DNA of 64,000 bases, from the NCBI GenBank assembly GCA_002343985.1, contig DDTB01000025.1:7143-71142 (forward strand), read 5' to 3'. Positions 44,213-53,539 of this stretch are shown here, piece by piece (position 1 is the first letter of the stretch; every line of letters starts with the position of its first letter). Below the pieces are notes generated by a model, which saw only the letters and a list, made by a program, of their open reading frames with translations, was not told the DNA's origin and searched no databases. The position numbers and the translations under genes are program-made. Origin of the DNA: Chitinophagaceae bacterium UBA2375 (GTDB lineage Bacteria > Bacteroidota > Bacteroidia > Chitinophagales > Chitinophagaceae).

Positions 44213-45343
44213 TTGGCGGGCATTTATATCCATATACCTTTTTGCCACCAGGCCTGCAACTATTGTAATTTTCATTTTTCCACTTCCAGGTCAAAGCAGG
44301 AATTATTTGTGGAAGCCTTACTGGTGGAAACCAGGCTCAACCGGTTCGCGCTGGAAAAAGTTTCATCCCTGCAAACCGTTTACTTTGGGGGCGGTACGCC
44401 CAGCATCTTAACAGCGCTGCAGCTTCGCAGGATCATGGATGCCCTGCACAGCTCTTATACCATTGACCCCAGCGCGGAAATCACCCTTGAAGCAAACCCG
44501 GAGGATATCAACCCGAAAAGCCTGGCTGACTGGCTGGCACTGGGTATCAACCGCCTTAGCGTGGGTGTGCAAAGCTTCGATGATGACGAATTAAAATGGA
44601 TGAACAGGAGGCACAGCGGCGGAGACTCACGGAGATGCTTAGACGAAATTTCGTCATCCGGTTTCACCCAATATTCGGTTGACCTGATATATGGCTCTCC
44701 CTTGCAATCAGAAGAAATATTAATGCAAAACATTGAGGTATTGTCTGGGTACCGGGTACCGCATATTTCCTGTTATGCATTAACGGCCGAACTGCGCACC
44801 GCGCTCCAGCATATCATACAAAAAGACCCCTCACAGGCCCCGGACCCGGATGTTCAGGCCGCGAGGTTTGGCATTGTAACCAGCCAGCTGACAAGCCTGG
44901 GTTACGAGCATTACGAGATCAGCAATTTCGCACTAACGGGCATGCGTAGCCGACACAACAGCAGTTACTGGTCGGGGCAACCCTACCTTGGCCTTGGCCC
45001 ATCGGCCCACTCGTTTGACGGATTGAAAATCCGGCGTTGGAATATCGCGAACAACAGCCTTTACATCCAATCGTTGCAACAAGGCGTATTACCATTTGAA
45101 GAGGAAATACTGACCGAAGACCAGGCATTGAATGAAAGGGTCATGGTATCCATACGCACCGCTGAAGGCATTGACCTAAACGCCATGCGCGAACAATACG
45201 GATCAGAAGAAGCCGGCAGGCTGCTCAGCATGAGCGGGCCCTATATCCGGGAAGGCTATATGGCATTGGAAGATGAGCGGCTGAAACTGACGGATGCCGG
45301 TAAGTTCCTGGCGGATGGCATTGCGGCGCATTTATTCCGTTAG
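44213..45343 (+). CDS. hemW: Radical SAM haem chaperone HemW
   Basis: This 376-residue protein has the radical-SAM cysteines in IPFCHQACNYCNFHF (Cys11, Cys15, Cys18). It is not coproporphyrinogen oxidase: the HemN-type fourth Cys is Phe here, and the HemW haem-binding HNxxYW motif is present (RHNSSYWSGQPYLGLGPSAH). HemW inserts haem into respiratory enzymes. The start is a TTG at 44213, because MAGIYIHIPFC is the conserved N-terminus and no ATG or GTG is available there. Confidence 0.93.
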   Translation: MAGIYIHIPFCHQACNYCNFHFSTSRSKQELFVEALLVETRLNRFALEKVSSLQTVYFGGGTPSILTALQLRRIMDALHSSYTIDPSAEITLEANPEDINPKSLADWLALGINRLSVGVQSFDDDELKWMNRRHSGGDSRRCLDEISSSGFTQYSVDLIYGSPLQSEEILMQNIEVLSGYRVPHISCYALTAELRTALQHIIQKDPSQAPDPDVQAARFGIVTSQLTSLGYEHYEISNFALTGMRSRHNSSYWSGQPYLGLGPSAHSFDGLKIRRWNIANNSLYIQSLQQGVLPFEEEILTEDQALNERVMVSIRTAEGIDLNAMREQYGSEEAGRLLSMSGPYIREGYMALEDERLKLTDAGKFLADGIAAHLFR

Positions 45344-45360
45344 GTTAAGTTTTTTCAGAA

Positions 45361-46401
45361 CTATACCAAACAGGATTCAATCTCGCGAAACGCTTCACCG
45401 GCCTGTAAACCTTCCCACAACACTTTGTAGATGCCTTCTGCTATGGGCATTTGGGCGCCCACCTGCCTGTTGATGATGTACATGCATTTGCTGGCGTTAA
45501 ACCCTTCGGCCACCATATTCATTTCAAGCTGCGCGGCTTTCACGGAATAACCCTTGCCCACCATATTGCCAAAAGTGCGGTTGCGGCTGAAGAGGGAATA
45601 ACAGGTTACAAGCAGGTCGCCAAGGTACACGGATGCCGCGTAATTATGGCGTGGTTCCTGGTTGGTATGCGGGTGCATATGATCAATATATCCCACTTCG
45701 GCATCAATGATACCGGCCTTTCGGAGGAAGCCCGCCATTTCATCGGCGGCGTTGGCAATGAACACACTCTGAAAATTATCGCCGTATTCAAGCCCGTGCG
45801 CCATACCCGCGCCTACTGCATAGATGTTCTTTAAAACCGCCGCGTATTGCACACCGTAGATGTCCTGGTTGAGGATGGTGCGGATATACGGCAATTCAAA
45901 GTAACGCGCGATGGCTGCGGTATGCACCTGGTCAGTTCCGGTGAATGTGAGGTAAGACAGTTTTTCTGACGCTACTTCCTCGGCATGGCAGGGGCCCAAT
46001 ACCGCGAAATAATCTGATAGCTCCACCTGAAACTCTTTTTGCAGGTAATCGTTGAGCAGCAGGTTTTGTTCGGGAAGAATGCCCTTGATCGCGGAGAGGA
46101 TTTTTTTTCCGGCGAAGCAATCGCGAGGGAGTGCAGACAACACATCCACCGCGTAAGCCGAAGGCACGGCAATTACAACCACATCCGCCTGGCGGATCAC
46201 TTCAGATGCATCAGTTGTTAACATGAGTTGCCGCAAATCGAAGCGTGCGGATGACAGGTATTGCGGGTTATGGCCCCTTTTCTGAAACTGCCGGATGGCA
46301 TCCGCGCTCCTGTTCCACCAATGCACAGACTGTCCGCCATCGGTCAGGATTTTTGCGAGGGCCGTACCCCAACTACCGCTTCCAAGTATGCCGAAAGTCA
46401 T
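45361..46401 (-). CDS. gpsA: Glycerol-3-phosphate dehydrogenase [NAD(P)+]
   Basis: This 346-residue enzyme makes sn-glycerol 3-phosphate for phospholipids. The nucleotide-binding GILGSGSWGTALAKIL, VVIAVPSAYAVDVL, ILSAIKGI and QYAAVLKNIYAVGAGMAHGL (catalytic Lys region) are present. A second domain, LGDLLVTCYSLFSRNRTFG, completes the fold. The ATG at 46401 is chosen over an extension to 46473. It sits downstream of rnc on the same strand with a 119-bp gap and a possible own promoter. Confidence 0.95.
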   Translation of the reverse strand: MTFGILGSGSWGTALAKILTDGGQSVHWWNRSADAIRQFQKRGHNPQYLSSARFDLRQLMLTTDASEVIRQADVVVIAVPSAYAVDVLSALPRDCFAGKKILSAIKGILPEQNLLLNDYLQKEFQVELSDYFAVLGPCHAEEVASEKLSYLTFTGTDQVHTAAIARYFELPYIRTILNQDIYGVQYAAVLKNIYAVGAGMAHGLEYGDNFQSVFIANAADEMAGFLRKAGIIDAEVGYIDHMHPHTNQEPRHNYAASVYLGDLLVTCYSLFSRNRTFGNMVGKGYSVKAAQLEMNMVAEGFNASKCMYIINRQVGAQMPIAEGIYKVLWEGLQAGEAFREIESCLV

Positions 46402-46483
46402 GATCGTTTTTTGGTCGTTTAAAGGTTTAATGGCACAGGGTTCGGATGTTTTTTTTCCTGCACCTGCAAACAATCCATCATCA

Positions 46484-46510
46484 CAAACATATCAATCATA
46501 GATCAAACAA
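46484..46510 (-). promoter_or_regulatory. Possible promoter for gpsA
   Basis: On the minus strand, TATGTTTG (46491-46484) matches TAnnTTTG, with TTG 16 bp upstream (46510-46508). Spacing is one short of the usual minimum. Confidence 0.35.
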
Positions 46511-46520
46511 GCATCATCCT

Positions 46521-47231
46521 TTACAATCCCAGTTTCTCTACCGCCAGTTGGGCCGCGATCTGGCTGGCATCTTTTTTATTGTACCCCTTTCCTTCTGAAA
46601 TTGTTTCCCCATCAATGGTTGCGGCGATGGTAAAGAGCCTGCGGCCATGTTCGATTTTTTCGCTGATGGTTGGGAAGGCGAGCACTTTGCCTTGTTTATT
46701 CGCCCAACCGTAGAGTTTATTCTTTATGTTGATTTCAACCACTTCAAGGTCTTCGGTAAAGAGGTGCGGATAAATGATGTACTCCTCCACCCACTGTTGT
46801 GTTTTCCTGTAACCTTTATCGAGGTAAACCGCGCCAATCAAGGCTTCCAGCGTATTGCCAAAAATCTGCGAAACCTTAAGCGCGTTATCGAATTTATTAT
46901 AGAAAGTAATTTTTTTTAATCCCATTTTCAGGGCGATCTCATTCAGCTTTTGCCTGTTCACCATTTTGCTGCGCATCTCCGTCAGGAAGCCTTCGCCTTT
47001 GTACGGATACTTCCGGAACAGGTAATGCGCGATGACGGAACTCAGCACGGCATCGCCGAGAAATTCAAGCCGTTCATTGTTTTCATCGGCGCCCTCGCGC
47101 ACAGACCGGTGGCTCAGGGCCGTTTTATACAAATTGATGTTTCCGGGGGAAAAGCCAAGCAGGTTGTTCAGTTGTTTCCTGAACTCCATATTCTTTTTAT
47201 CGGCGCCAAATAGTCGGATAATGAATTGCAA
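46521..47231 (-). CDS. rnc: Ribonuclease III
   Basis: This dsRNA-specific endonuclease is 236 residues from a TTG at 47231, or 222 from the ATG at 47189. The catalytic signature NERLEFLGDAVLSSVIAHYL is intact, as is the second acidic site (ALIGAVYLDKGY). A C-terminal dsRBD follows (GWANKQGKVLAFPTISEKIE, GKGYNKKDASQIAAQLAVEK). The longer form keeps an N-terminal FGADKKN stretch often seen in Bacteroidota homologues, so the TTG is plausible. It is the last gene of acpP-fabF-rnc. Confidence 0.95.
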   Translation of the reverse strand: MQFIIRLFGADKKNMEFRKQLNNLLGFSPGNINLYKTALSHRSVREGADENNERLEFLGDAVLSSVIAHYLFRKYPYKGEGFLTEMRSKMVNRQKLNEIALKMGLKKITFYNKFDNALKVSQIFGNTLEALIGAVYLDKGYRKTQQWVEEYIIYPHLFTEDLEVVEINIKNKLYGWANKQGKVLAFPTISEKIEHGRRLFTIAATIDGETISEGKGYNKKDASQIAAQLAVEKLGL

Positions 47232-47311
47232 AGCGAATGGATCTGTTTACACCGAAATTACACAAATGAATGAGAAACCCGTAATTGGTTCAGGGGATTT
47301 GCCTGAATAGA

Positions 47312-48565
47312 TCAGGCTTTGTATTTTTTCACGATCACAGAAGCGTTATGCCCGCCGAAACCAAATGTATTGCTCAGGGCTGCGTTTACGGTGCGGTGCT
47401 GGGCTTTATTGAACGTGAAGTTCAGTTTTGGATCCAGTTCGGGATCATCTGTAAAATGATTGATGGTTGGGGGCACCACATCTTTGGTAACTGCCATGAT
47501 GCAGGCCAGCGCTTCGAGGGCGCCTGCCGCGCCGAGGCAATGGCCGGTCATGCTTTTAGTAGAGCTGATGTTGAGTTTGTAAGCGTGTTCACCAAATACA
47601 TGCAGGATGGCTTTTGTTTCCGCGATATCGCCCAATGGCGTCGATGTACCATGCACATTGATATAATCGATATCCTGTACACTCATGCGCGCATCAGCCA
47701 ATGCGGCTTCCATAACATTCTTCGCGCCCAGTCCTTCCGGATGAGGTGCGGTAATATGATGTGCATCCGCAGTAGCGCCGCCGCCGGCGATTTCGCAATA
47801 AATTTTCGCACCCCTGGCCAATGCATGGTCCAGGCTTTCGAGCACCAATGCGCCAGCGCCTTCACCCATCACAAAACCGTCGCGGTCTTTATCAAAGGGC
47901 CTGCTGGCTGTTTTGGGATCATCATTGCGTTCGCTGAGGGCTTTCATGGCATTGAAGCCACCTACCCCAGCCGCGCTGATCACGGCTTCGCTGCCACCGG
48001 TGATGATCACATCCGCTTTGCCCAAACGGATATTGTCGAATGCGTCGATGATGGCATTGGTAGAAGATGCACAGGCGCTGACCACGGCATAGTTAGGCCC
48101 CCGGAAACCGTGCCGCATGGAGATTTGGCCGGCAGCTATATCGAGGATCATCTTCGGGATGAAGAAGGGGTTGAACCTTGGTGTGCCATCACCGGATGCG
48201 AAATTGATGACTTCTTCCTGGAATGTGATCAAGCCTCCAATACCACTGGCAAATATGACACCAACACGATCAGGGTTTACATTTTCCTTACTGATGCCGG
48301 CATCCTTCACCGCTTCATCAGAAGCAACGAGTGCAAACTGGCAGTAGCGGTCGATTTTGCGGGCTTCCTTGCGGTCGAGGTATTGGGTGGGGTCAAAATC
48401 CTTAACCTCACAGGCAAACCGAGTTTTGAATTTAGACACGTCGAATTGCTGGATGAAATCACATCCACTCATACCGGCTTCCAGGTTTTGCCAATATTCC
48501 GCAACGGTTTTACCCAGCGGAGTCAGGGCGCCCAATCCGGTAACAACAACTCTCTTTAAATCCAT
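47312..48565 (-). CDS. fabF: Beta-ketoacyl-ACP synthase II
   Basis: This 417-residue condensing enzyme elongates acyl-ACP with malonyl-ACP. The nucleophile Cys165 lies in VVSACASSTNAI; the two histidines lie in NVHGTSTPLGD and STKSMTGHCLGAAGALEAL, and GFGGHN is at the end. Full length. It lies 35 bp after acpP and 80 bp before rnc, the classical order. The stop codon lies in a small hairpin (47301-47317). Confidence 0.97.
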   Translation of the reverse strand: MDLKRVVVTGLGALTPLGKTVAEYWQNLEAGMSGCDFIQQFDVSKFKTRFACEVKDFDPTQYLDRKEARKIDRYCQFALVASDEAVKDAGISKENVNPDRVGVIFASGIGGLITFQEEVINFASGDGTPRFNPFFIPKMILDIAAGQISMRHGFRGPNYAVVSACASSTNAIIDAFDNIRLGKADVIITGGSEAVISAAGVGGFNAMKALSERNDDPKTASRPFDKDRDGFVMGEGAGALVLESLDHALARGAKIYCEIAGGGATADAHHITAPHPEGLGAKNVMEAALADARMSVQDIDYINVHGTSTPLGDIAETKAILHVFGEHAYKLNISSTKSMTGHCLGAAGALEALACIMAVTKDVVPPTINHFTDDPELDPKLNFTFNKAQHRTVNAALSNTFGFGGHNASVIVKKYKA

Positions 48566-48600
48566 ATTCGATTTGCCTGTGATAGATGAAGGGATCTGAA

Positions 48601-48837
48601 TTACTTGGCGTTTTCTTCCAGGTAAGAAATGGCCTGGCCAACAGTAGTGATGGTTTCAGCCTGTTCGTCAGGAATAGAAATATTGAATTCCTTTTCAAAT
48701 TCCATGATTAATTCAACGGTGTCGAGGCTATCGGCACCTAAATCGTTGGTGAACGACGCCTCAGGAGTTACTTCGGCTTCATCAACACCTAATTTGTCAA
48801 CAATGATTTTTTTAACTCTTGTTGCAACGTCTGACAT
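48601..48837 (-). CDS. acpP: Acyl carrier protein
   Basis: This 78-residue acidic four-helix protein carries the growing fatty acid on a phosphopantetheine arm at Ser37 (LGADSLDTVELI). Helix II (DTVELIMEFEKEFNISIPDE) is typical. It is the first gene of acpP-fabF-rnc, with a good promoter 27 bp before the ATG. Confidence 0.97.
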   Translation of the reverse strand: MSDVATRVKKIIVDKLGVDEAEVTPEASFTNDLGADSLDTVELIMEFEKEFNISIPDEQAETITTVGQAISYLEENAK

Positions 48838-48863
48838 GGTAGTAAAGTTTAGTTAATCAGGTG

Positions 48864-48893
48864 CAAAAATATACTTTTTGAAATAAAAACAAA
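48864..48893 (-). promoter_or_regulatory. Bacteroidota-type promoter of acpP-fabF-rnc
   Basis: On the minus strand, TTTG (48893-48890), an 18-bp spacer and TATTTTTG (48871-48864) match the consensus perfectly. The -7 box is 26 bp before the acpP start. Confidence 0.7.
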
Positions 48894-49038
48894 GAAATAC
48901 TCGACAGGGGGCAAATTAGCCTGTAAGCCTATCAACCACAACGATTTATAAATTTTAATGCAGTCTTTTTTCCGGGTATATAAAATGATGTATATTGTAT
49001 GTGTATTATATATTTCTCACTGAACACCGAATGCGTCT

Positions 49039-49467
49039 ATGGGATTAAAACAAATTGATCATGGCAGCAGCGAGTATATTCAGATGGTTCAGCTCCGGAA
49101 GCAGATCCTGAGGGCACCTTTGGGTTTATCCTTTACGGAGGAAGAATTGGCTGATGAAAAGAAAAACATCCTGATCGCCGCTTATGACGATGATGTGATG
49201 CTGGGTTGCTGCATGTTGTGCCCGGTTGACCGGCAAACGGTGCGCCTGCGGCAAATGGCCGTTCAGGGCAATTTGCAGGGAAAAGGCATTGGCGCGTCGA
49301 TCATGTATTTTGCCGAAAACCTGGCGAGGGATAAAGGCTATGAGCGGGTGGTCATGCATGCGCGCGACAGCGCCGTTGGATTCTACGAAAAACTGGGATA
49401 TAAAGTTATCGGTGAAGGCTTCATGGAAGTTAACCTGCCCCACCACCTCATGGTAAAAGAATTGTAA
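49039..49467 (+). CDS. GNAT family N-acetyltransferase
   Basis: This 142-residue acetyl-CoA-dependent transferase has the core VRLRQMAVQGNLQGKGIGAS, where QGKGIG is the motif A pyrophosphate loop (Q/RxxGxG/A). The next helix and strand ENLARDKGYERVVMHARDSA and the end VGFYEKLGYKVIGEGFMEVN are typical of ElaA/YjcF-like enzymes. The substrate is unknown. It stands alone between acpP and the YcxB-like gene, in an AT-rich leader. Confidence 0.93.
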   Translation: MGLKQIDHGSSEYIQMVQLRKQILRAPLGLSFTEEELADEKKNILIAAYDDDVMLGCCMLCPVDRQTVRLRQMAVQGNLQGKGIGASIMYFAENLARDKGYERVVMHARDSAVGFYEKLGYKVIGEGFMEVNLPHHLMVKEL

Positions 49468-49489
49468 TCCTCACTCTTTATTTCAAAAT

Positions 49490-49969
49490 TTATGCGCGGG
49501 CGATATGCCTGTTGAGTAATTTCCTGGCTTCATGTTCATCATCGCCGGCAAATGCTTCCTTTGGTATGATAAAGAATGACCTGCTGTTGAAATACAAATG
49601 AAAAAAATGCGGGCTCTCGATCCAGGTACTAAAAGTTGACCATTCCCATTTCCTGCTCCCAAGGTTATTTTCTATCCCCATACCTTCCTCATCCAACTCA
49701 ACCCTTAACTTGTCGGTAAATGTCGCGGAGCGTTTATAAATCATGTTCGGCAGGAAAAACCAAAACATCAGCATCATCACAAACCACAAAAAAGAACTGA
49801 TCAGAAAAGCCAGCGGGGATATCTTCTTCATGTAAAACAACACGGCGGATAAAATCGCGAAGATGTTCAGCAACACCATCATCACTTTTATTTCCTTCCG
49901 GCTGATGAAATGATAACGCAATGCCTGGATGACTTTGTTCTTGTTGTAGGTGAAATAGGATGAGTACAT
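49490..49969 (-). CDS. YcxB-like membrane protein
   Basis: This 159-residue protein has a short N-terminal part, two adjacent membrane helices (VMMVLLNIFAILSAVLFYM and FLISSFLWFVMMLMFWFFLP), and then a beta-rich soluble domain (LRVELDEEGMGIENNLGSRK, WEWSTFSTWIESPHFFHLYF, FFIIPKEAFAG). This layout fits the YcxB family of unknown function. The ATG at 49969 is preferred to a GTG at 50014 that would overlap the upstream phosphatase gene by 32 bp. Confidence 0.75.
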   Translation of the reverse strand: MYSSYFTYNKNKVIQALRYHFISRKEIKVMMVLLNIFAILSAVLFYMKKISPLAFLISSFLWFVMMLMFWFFLPNMIYKRSATFTDKLRVELDEEGMGIENNLGSRKWEWSTFSTWIESPHFFHLYFNSRSFFIIPKEAFAGDDEHEARKLLNRHIARA

Positions 49970-49982
49970 GCCTGAAAAAAAA

Positions 49983-51350
49983 TTATTTAGATGGTTTTTT
50001 GAGTTCTTCTTCACTGACGTTCCACTCGCCCAACTTCTCCCCTTTGATGCCGATAAATTCCACGGAGAAAACCCTTTTTCCTTTTGGGCCGCTCACGCTG
50101 AAGCGGCCAAAGTTCTGGGCTTCCACCAGTGTATTCGCGATCCTGTATGGGTTATTGGCTTCCGGGCCCGATGCTTTGCTGACTCCGGCAGTGTATGGTG
50201 AAACCGTGACATCATACAAAGGGTAATTGTCTTCCCTCGGCACCCTGATCACCTCACTGTGGTGGCGGTCGCCCGACATAAATATCACACCATTCAATCT
50301 TTGCTCCTGCAGGAAACGCATCAGGTCATGGTATTCATACGGATAGTGGCGGATTGATTCAAACCGGTTCACCGGGTTGAGCACCTGGCTTCCCATAACA
50401 ACCACTTTGAACGTGGCCCTGCTGAACAGCAAGGCATTTTTAAGCCACTCCATTTGTGTTGGGCCCAGGAATGTTTTTTGTGGGTTGGGCATGCCATTGA
50501 TGCTATCGGGCATATCGTCGTGGCTGCGGAAAAAACGGTCGTCTGTCAAAAAGAAATCAACATCGCTGTATGAAAACATCGTGTAGATACCTTCTCCCCT
50601 TTCGCCATACGATGGGTTCAGGCTATACTTCTTAAAAATATCGCGGCTGGCATCTTTAAAATGATAACTTTTACCCGCATCATTGGGCCCGTAGTCATGG
50701 TCATCCCATGTGGCATACTGCGGCATACTGGCCATGAAAGCCTGTAAAACCGGCAGGCTGCGGTCGCGCTGCGCGCGGTATTCAAGTCCCCAGGAGCTCG
50801 AGTAATCCACTTCGCGCGTGTACCAGTTATCACCCATCCATATATGGAAGGCCGCTTTCTCGCGGGCCATTGTTTCAAAAATGGATGAGTCGCTGCCATA
50901 TGGTTTCCCGGGCCTGTCGTATGGCGGTTCATTGAAATACGCGCAACTGCCTGCCAGGAAACTGAAGTCTGGCGCGGGTTTGCGGTATTGCCAGAGTTCC
51001 TTTGTGGTAAACCTGGTTGGGAAATTGGTTTTCACTGCTTTGCCATCAATCAGCAATGAGTATTCGTAAGTGGTATTGATATCAAGCGCGGTCAGGTGTA
51101 TGGCCAGCGGATTAAATTCTTTACCAAGCGCATCATTGTACCTGGCTGTTTTTGCTTCTGAGGGTTTACCAAGCGGATGGTAGCGCACAGCTACTGATTT
51201 CACAAAGGGTGAAACCTGTGCCCAGATACTGGCCGTGCGAAGTTCCACATTGCCGGCCCATGGGCCACTGACAAGTGAAGACGACTGCGCGTATAATTGC
51301 CCATACCAGGTAAAAATAAAAGCGGCGATGTATGTGATAATGGCTTTCAT
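49983..51350 (-). CDS. PhoD-like alkaline phosphatase D / phosphodiesterase family protein
   Basis: This 455-residue secreted metallophosphoesterase has a signal peptide ending LYAQ and an N-terminal Ig/fibronectin-like domain (ASIWAQVSPFVKSVAVRYHP). The PhoD-type catalytic domain has FLAGSCAYFNEPP, HIWMGDNWYTREVDYSS, MPQYATWDDHDYGPNDAGKS, KVVVMGSQVLNP and GVIFMSGDRHHSEVIR, containing the metal-binding Asp, Asn and His residues. It is probably periplasmic or surface-located. Activity on phosphomonoesters versus diesters cannot be told. Confidence 0.9.
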   Translation of the reverse strand: MKAIITYIAAFIFTWYGQLYAQSSSLVSGPWAGNVELRTASIWAQVSPFVKSVAVRYHPLGKPSEAKTARYNDALGKEFNPLAIHLTALDINTTYEYSLLIDGKAVKTNFPTRFTTKELWQYRKPAPDFSFLAGSCAYFNEPPYDRPGKPYGSDSSIFETMAREKAAFHIWMGDNWYTREVDYSSSWGLEYRAQRDRSLPVLQAFMASMPQYATWDDHDYGPNDAGKSYHFKDASRDIFKKYSLNPSYGERGEGIYTMFSYSDVDFFLTDDRFFRSHDDMPDSINGMPNPQKTFLGPTQMEWLKNALLFSRATFKVVVMGSQVLNPVNRFESIRHYPYEYHDLMRFLQEQRLNGVIFMSGDRHHSEVIRVPREDNYPLYDVTVSPYTAGVSKASGPEANNPYRIANTLVEAQNFGRFSVSGPKGKRVFSVEFIGIKGEKLGEWNVSEEELKKPSK

Positions 51351-51398
51351 AAACTAAACTGTTGGCGCAAAGGTATTTAATTACCGGTGTCGCCCATG

Positions 51399-51427
51399 AA
51401 AAAAGCCACCGCCCGGAGGCAGTGGCT
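51399..51427 (-). terminator. Intrinsic terminator after the PQQ-propeller gene
   Basis: AGCCACCGCC-CGGA-GGCAGTGGCT (51404-51427 region) forms a 10-bp stem with one mismatch. On the minus strand it runs into a U-tract. Confidence 0.8.
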
Positions 51428-51452
51428 ATATAATCCATATCACAAGCATTGT

Positions 51453-53453
51453 TTAATAACTGAACCCCTGGATTTCGTTGCCGTTGCTCTTGTAATAAAT
51501 CACGCGGCCCATTTCATCGAGCATATAATCAGGGTCTTTTTTATCGGCAAGGATCACTTTGCGGATATCCTTGCCGCTGTTTTTATCCACCATCATGATA
51601 CCGGCATCTTTTGCCTGGTTGCTATTGCCAAAATTTGTGAGGATGGCCATATAATCATTTGCCTGTCGCGTAGCCTTGAAGCGCCTGCTGATGGATGCAA
51701 AGCTGGCTGCCGCTGCGCCCGCGAATGCCGCCGCATTTGCCTGTGCGTTTTTGATGCTCCTGTCGAGAGCAGGGTCTGTACTGCCATAATACCCTTTAGC
51801 ATAGCTTAACTGGGATGCCTGCGCGGTTTGTTGTGCCGCCATGGCTGCAGCCGCCACACCTCCGAGCCCGCTCAGCAGTTTACCGGCCATGGTTCGGCCC
51901 GGAGCCGGATGATAGGCATGCCATTGCTGTTTGCCATCGAATGAATAAAGCCTGGCATTCTGATCGGATGTGAGCAAAACACCGTTCTCCCTGACCTGCA
52001 GCATGGAAGGTTCTTCCTTGCCGTCAAACTGAACGCCGCTTACCCATTCGCCGATATCGCCTTTTTCAAAATCAATCTTGTAAATGATATTATTCGCATA
52101 TACGTAACCGTTACGGTCAGACGCGTTATCACCGGTGCAGTTCTTCACTTTAAACCCTTTCTTCCACGTCTTGTCGCCTGATTCCAGGTCAAGGATATTG
52201 ATTTCATCCGTGGTGCGGTAATATAAACCCTGCGGAAATAATTGCAGGTCGCGGATTTCACCTTTGATAGACAAGGCCTTTTTGGTGATTGACTTTCCCG
52301 CATCAAGGTCAACAATGCTGATGAAATTGGTGCCCTGGTCACGCGCCGTGGCGAGGATCAGTTTATTCCCGGAAAGTTTATAAGCCAGCACATCGCCCTG
52401 CAGGTCAACATCGCTATCCCATTTCTCCTTTCCTGTTTGCGGATCGATGCACAGCAGGGATGCACGGTTCTTTTTGGCCGCGCTGTTCTTTTTTATTTTT
52501 CCGATCAAGCCGCCGCCGCTTCCGCTTGCCTTGGCTACATCATTCAGCGTCTTCTCCGCCGTGGCCACCAGCATACCATGCGAATCGTAGAGGATGTTGG
52601 TGAGTGGCGAAGGGAGTTCCACGCGTTCCCATACTTCCTTACCATCCGCAACCTGGAAGGCTGTCAGGATATCCTGGTTCCAGAAATATATGATGTTTGG
52701 GTTATCGCGCTGGAAGAAATCGGCGGATGTCATGGTTTGTTGCTCATTCAGGTCGTTGTTCATCGACTTACCGAATTTGGGCAAGCCAAAACCGGCTTTT
52801 TTCTGCTTGGGCATTACCATCGGCAGGTCGCTTTTCATGTCGATGCTGTACAAGATATCGCCTGTTTGCTTGTTCAGTTTGTAGATGTTGCGGTTGGTGG
52901 CAAGAAAGATCCCGTCATTCACTTCACCGGCTTCTGATACAATCTGCTCTGAATTCTTTTCAAACAACTTGTTTTGTTCCCAGAGTTTTTGTCCGTTGGC
53001 CAGGCTTACCATCATGATGGTGGGCTTCCCCATCCTGTTTAAGCCATAAAACAACACGGCATTGTTTTGCATGAGGTGAATGCGCTTGGTCAGGTTTTGG
53101 ATGCCGAGTTCCTTGCTGTCTGCCACCAGTTTCCCGGTTGCCACATCTACAATATGGTTCGTTGATTTGGTCAGGCCCCGCTTAGCCAGAACAATGTAGG
53201 GAGTGCCTTCGATGGGGTCATAATTTTCTTCCTGGATATTTTCGATCTGGTCAATCTTCCAGGCTTCCTGCCCGTCAGACGGGTTGATACCATACAAGGC
53301 ATCGTTTGTGCCAACCACCAGGATGCCCGCGTCGGTGATCCTGTACCATTTAACTTTTGAGGGGAATGTTTTTGTCCAGTCGTTGTTCTTTTGCGCGAAG
53401 GCTGCCACCGTCAGCAACACGAAACTAACGGCAAGGCATAGTTGCTTTTTCAT
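51453..53453 (-). CDS. Exported PQQ-like beta-propeller protein
   Basis: This 666-residue protein has a signal peptide (MKKQLCLAVSFVLLTVAAFA). Repeated propeller blades follow (LYGINPSDGQEAWKIDQIEN, MVSLANGQKLWEQNKLFEKN, LLCIDPQTGKEKWDSDVDLQ, INILDLESGDKTWKKGFKVK), of the PQQ/BamB-like type. No quinoprotein catalytic residues are apparent, so it may be a scaffold or sensor. Near residues 525-600 an Ala/Gly-rich insert (GGVAAAAMAAQQTAQASQL, NAAAFAGAAAASFASI) interrupts the blades. A promoter-like TACTTTTG lies at 53492-53499. Confidence 0.85.
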   Translation of the reverse strand: MKKQLCLAVSFVLLTVAAFAQKNNDWTKTFPSKVKWYRITDAGILVVGTNDALYGINPSDGQEAWKIDQIENIQEENYDPIEGTPYIVLAKRGLTKSTNHIVDVATGKLVADSKELGIQNLTKRIHLMQNNAVLFYGLNRMGKPTIMMVSLANGQKLWEQNKLFEKNSEQIVSEAGEVNDGIFLATNRNIYKLNKQTGDILYSIDMKSDLPMVMPKQKKAGFGLPKFGKSMNNDLNEQQTMTSADFFQRDNPNIIYFWNQDILTAFQVADGKEVWERVELPSPLTNILYDSHGMLVATAEKTLNDVAKASGSGGGLIGKIKKNSAAKKNRASLLCIDPQTGKEKWDSDVDLQGDVLAYKLSGNKLILATARDQGTNFISIVDLDAGKSITKKALSIKGEIRDLQLFPQGLYYRTTDEINILDLESGDKTWKKGFKVKNCTGDNASDRNGYVYANNIIYKIDFEKGDIGEWVSGVQFDGKEEPSMLQVRENGVLLTSDQNARLYSFDGKQQWHAYHPAPGRTMAGKLLSGLGGVAAAAMAAQQTAQASQLSYAKGYYGSTDPALDRSIKNAQANAAAFAGAAAASFASISRRFKATRQANDYMAILTNFGNSNQAKDAGIMMVDKNSGKDIRKVILADKKDPDYMLDEMGRVIYYKSNGNEIQGFSY

Positions 53454-53491
53454 ACAGGTAAATTTTGGTCATGGTTTGAATAACCACAAAC

Positions 53492-53499
53492 CAAAAGTA
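53492..53499 (-). promoter_or_regulatory. -7 box upstream of the PQQ-propeller gene
   Basis: TACTTTTG on the minus strand matches TAnnTTTG, 38 bp before the ATG. The upstream partner is weak (TTTC at 18 bp). Confidence 0.35.
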
Positions 53500-53539
53500 G
53501 ATTTCCCTGTAAGCTGTGAAATACCCTGCAGACGGTATT

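Noticed and set aside
47301..47317. Terminator between fabF and rnc
   Set aside because: The 6-bp stem includes the fabF stop codon and has no U-tract; it is too weak.
47285..48559. 424-residue open frame on the plus strand opposite fabF
   Set aside because: It is a shadow of fabF, whose minus-strand product is complete with catalytic Cys and His; the plus frame is Cys/His-rich and resembles nothing.
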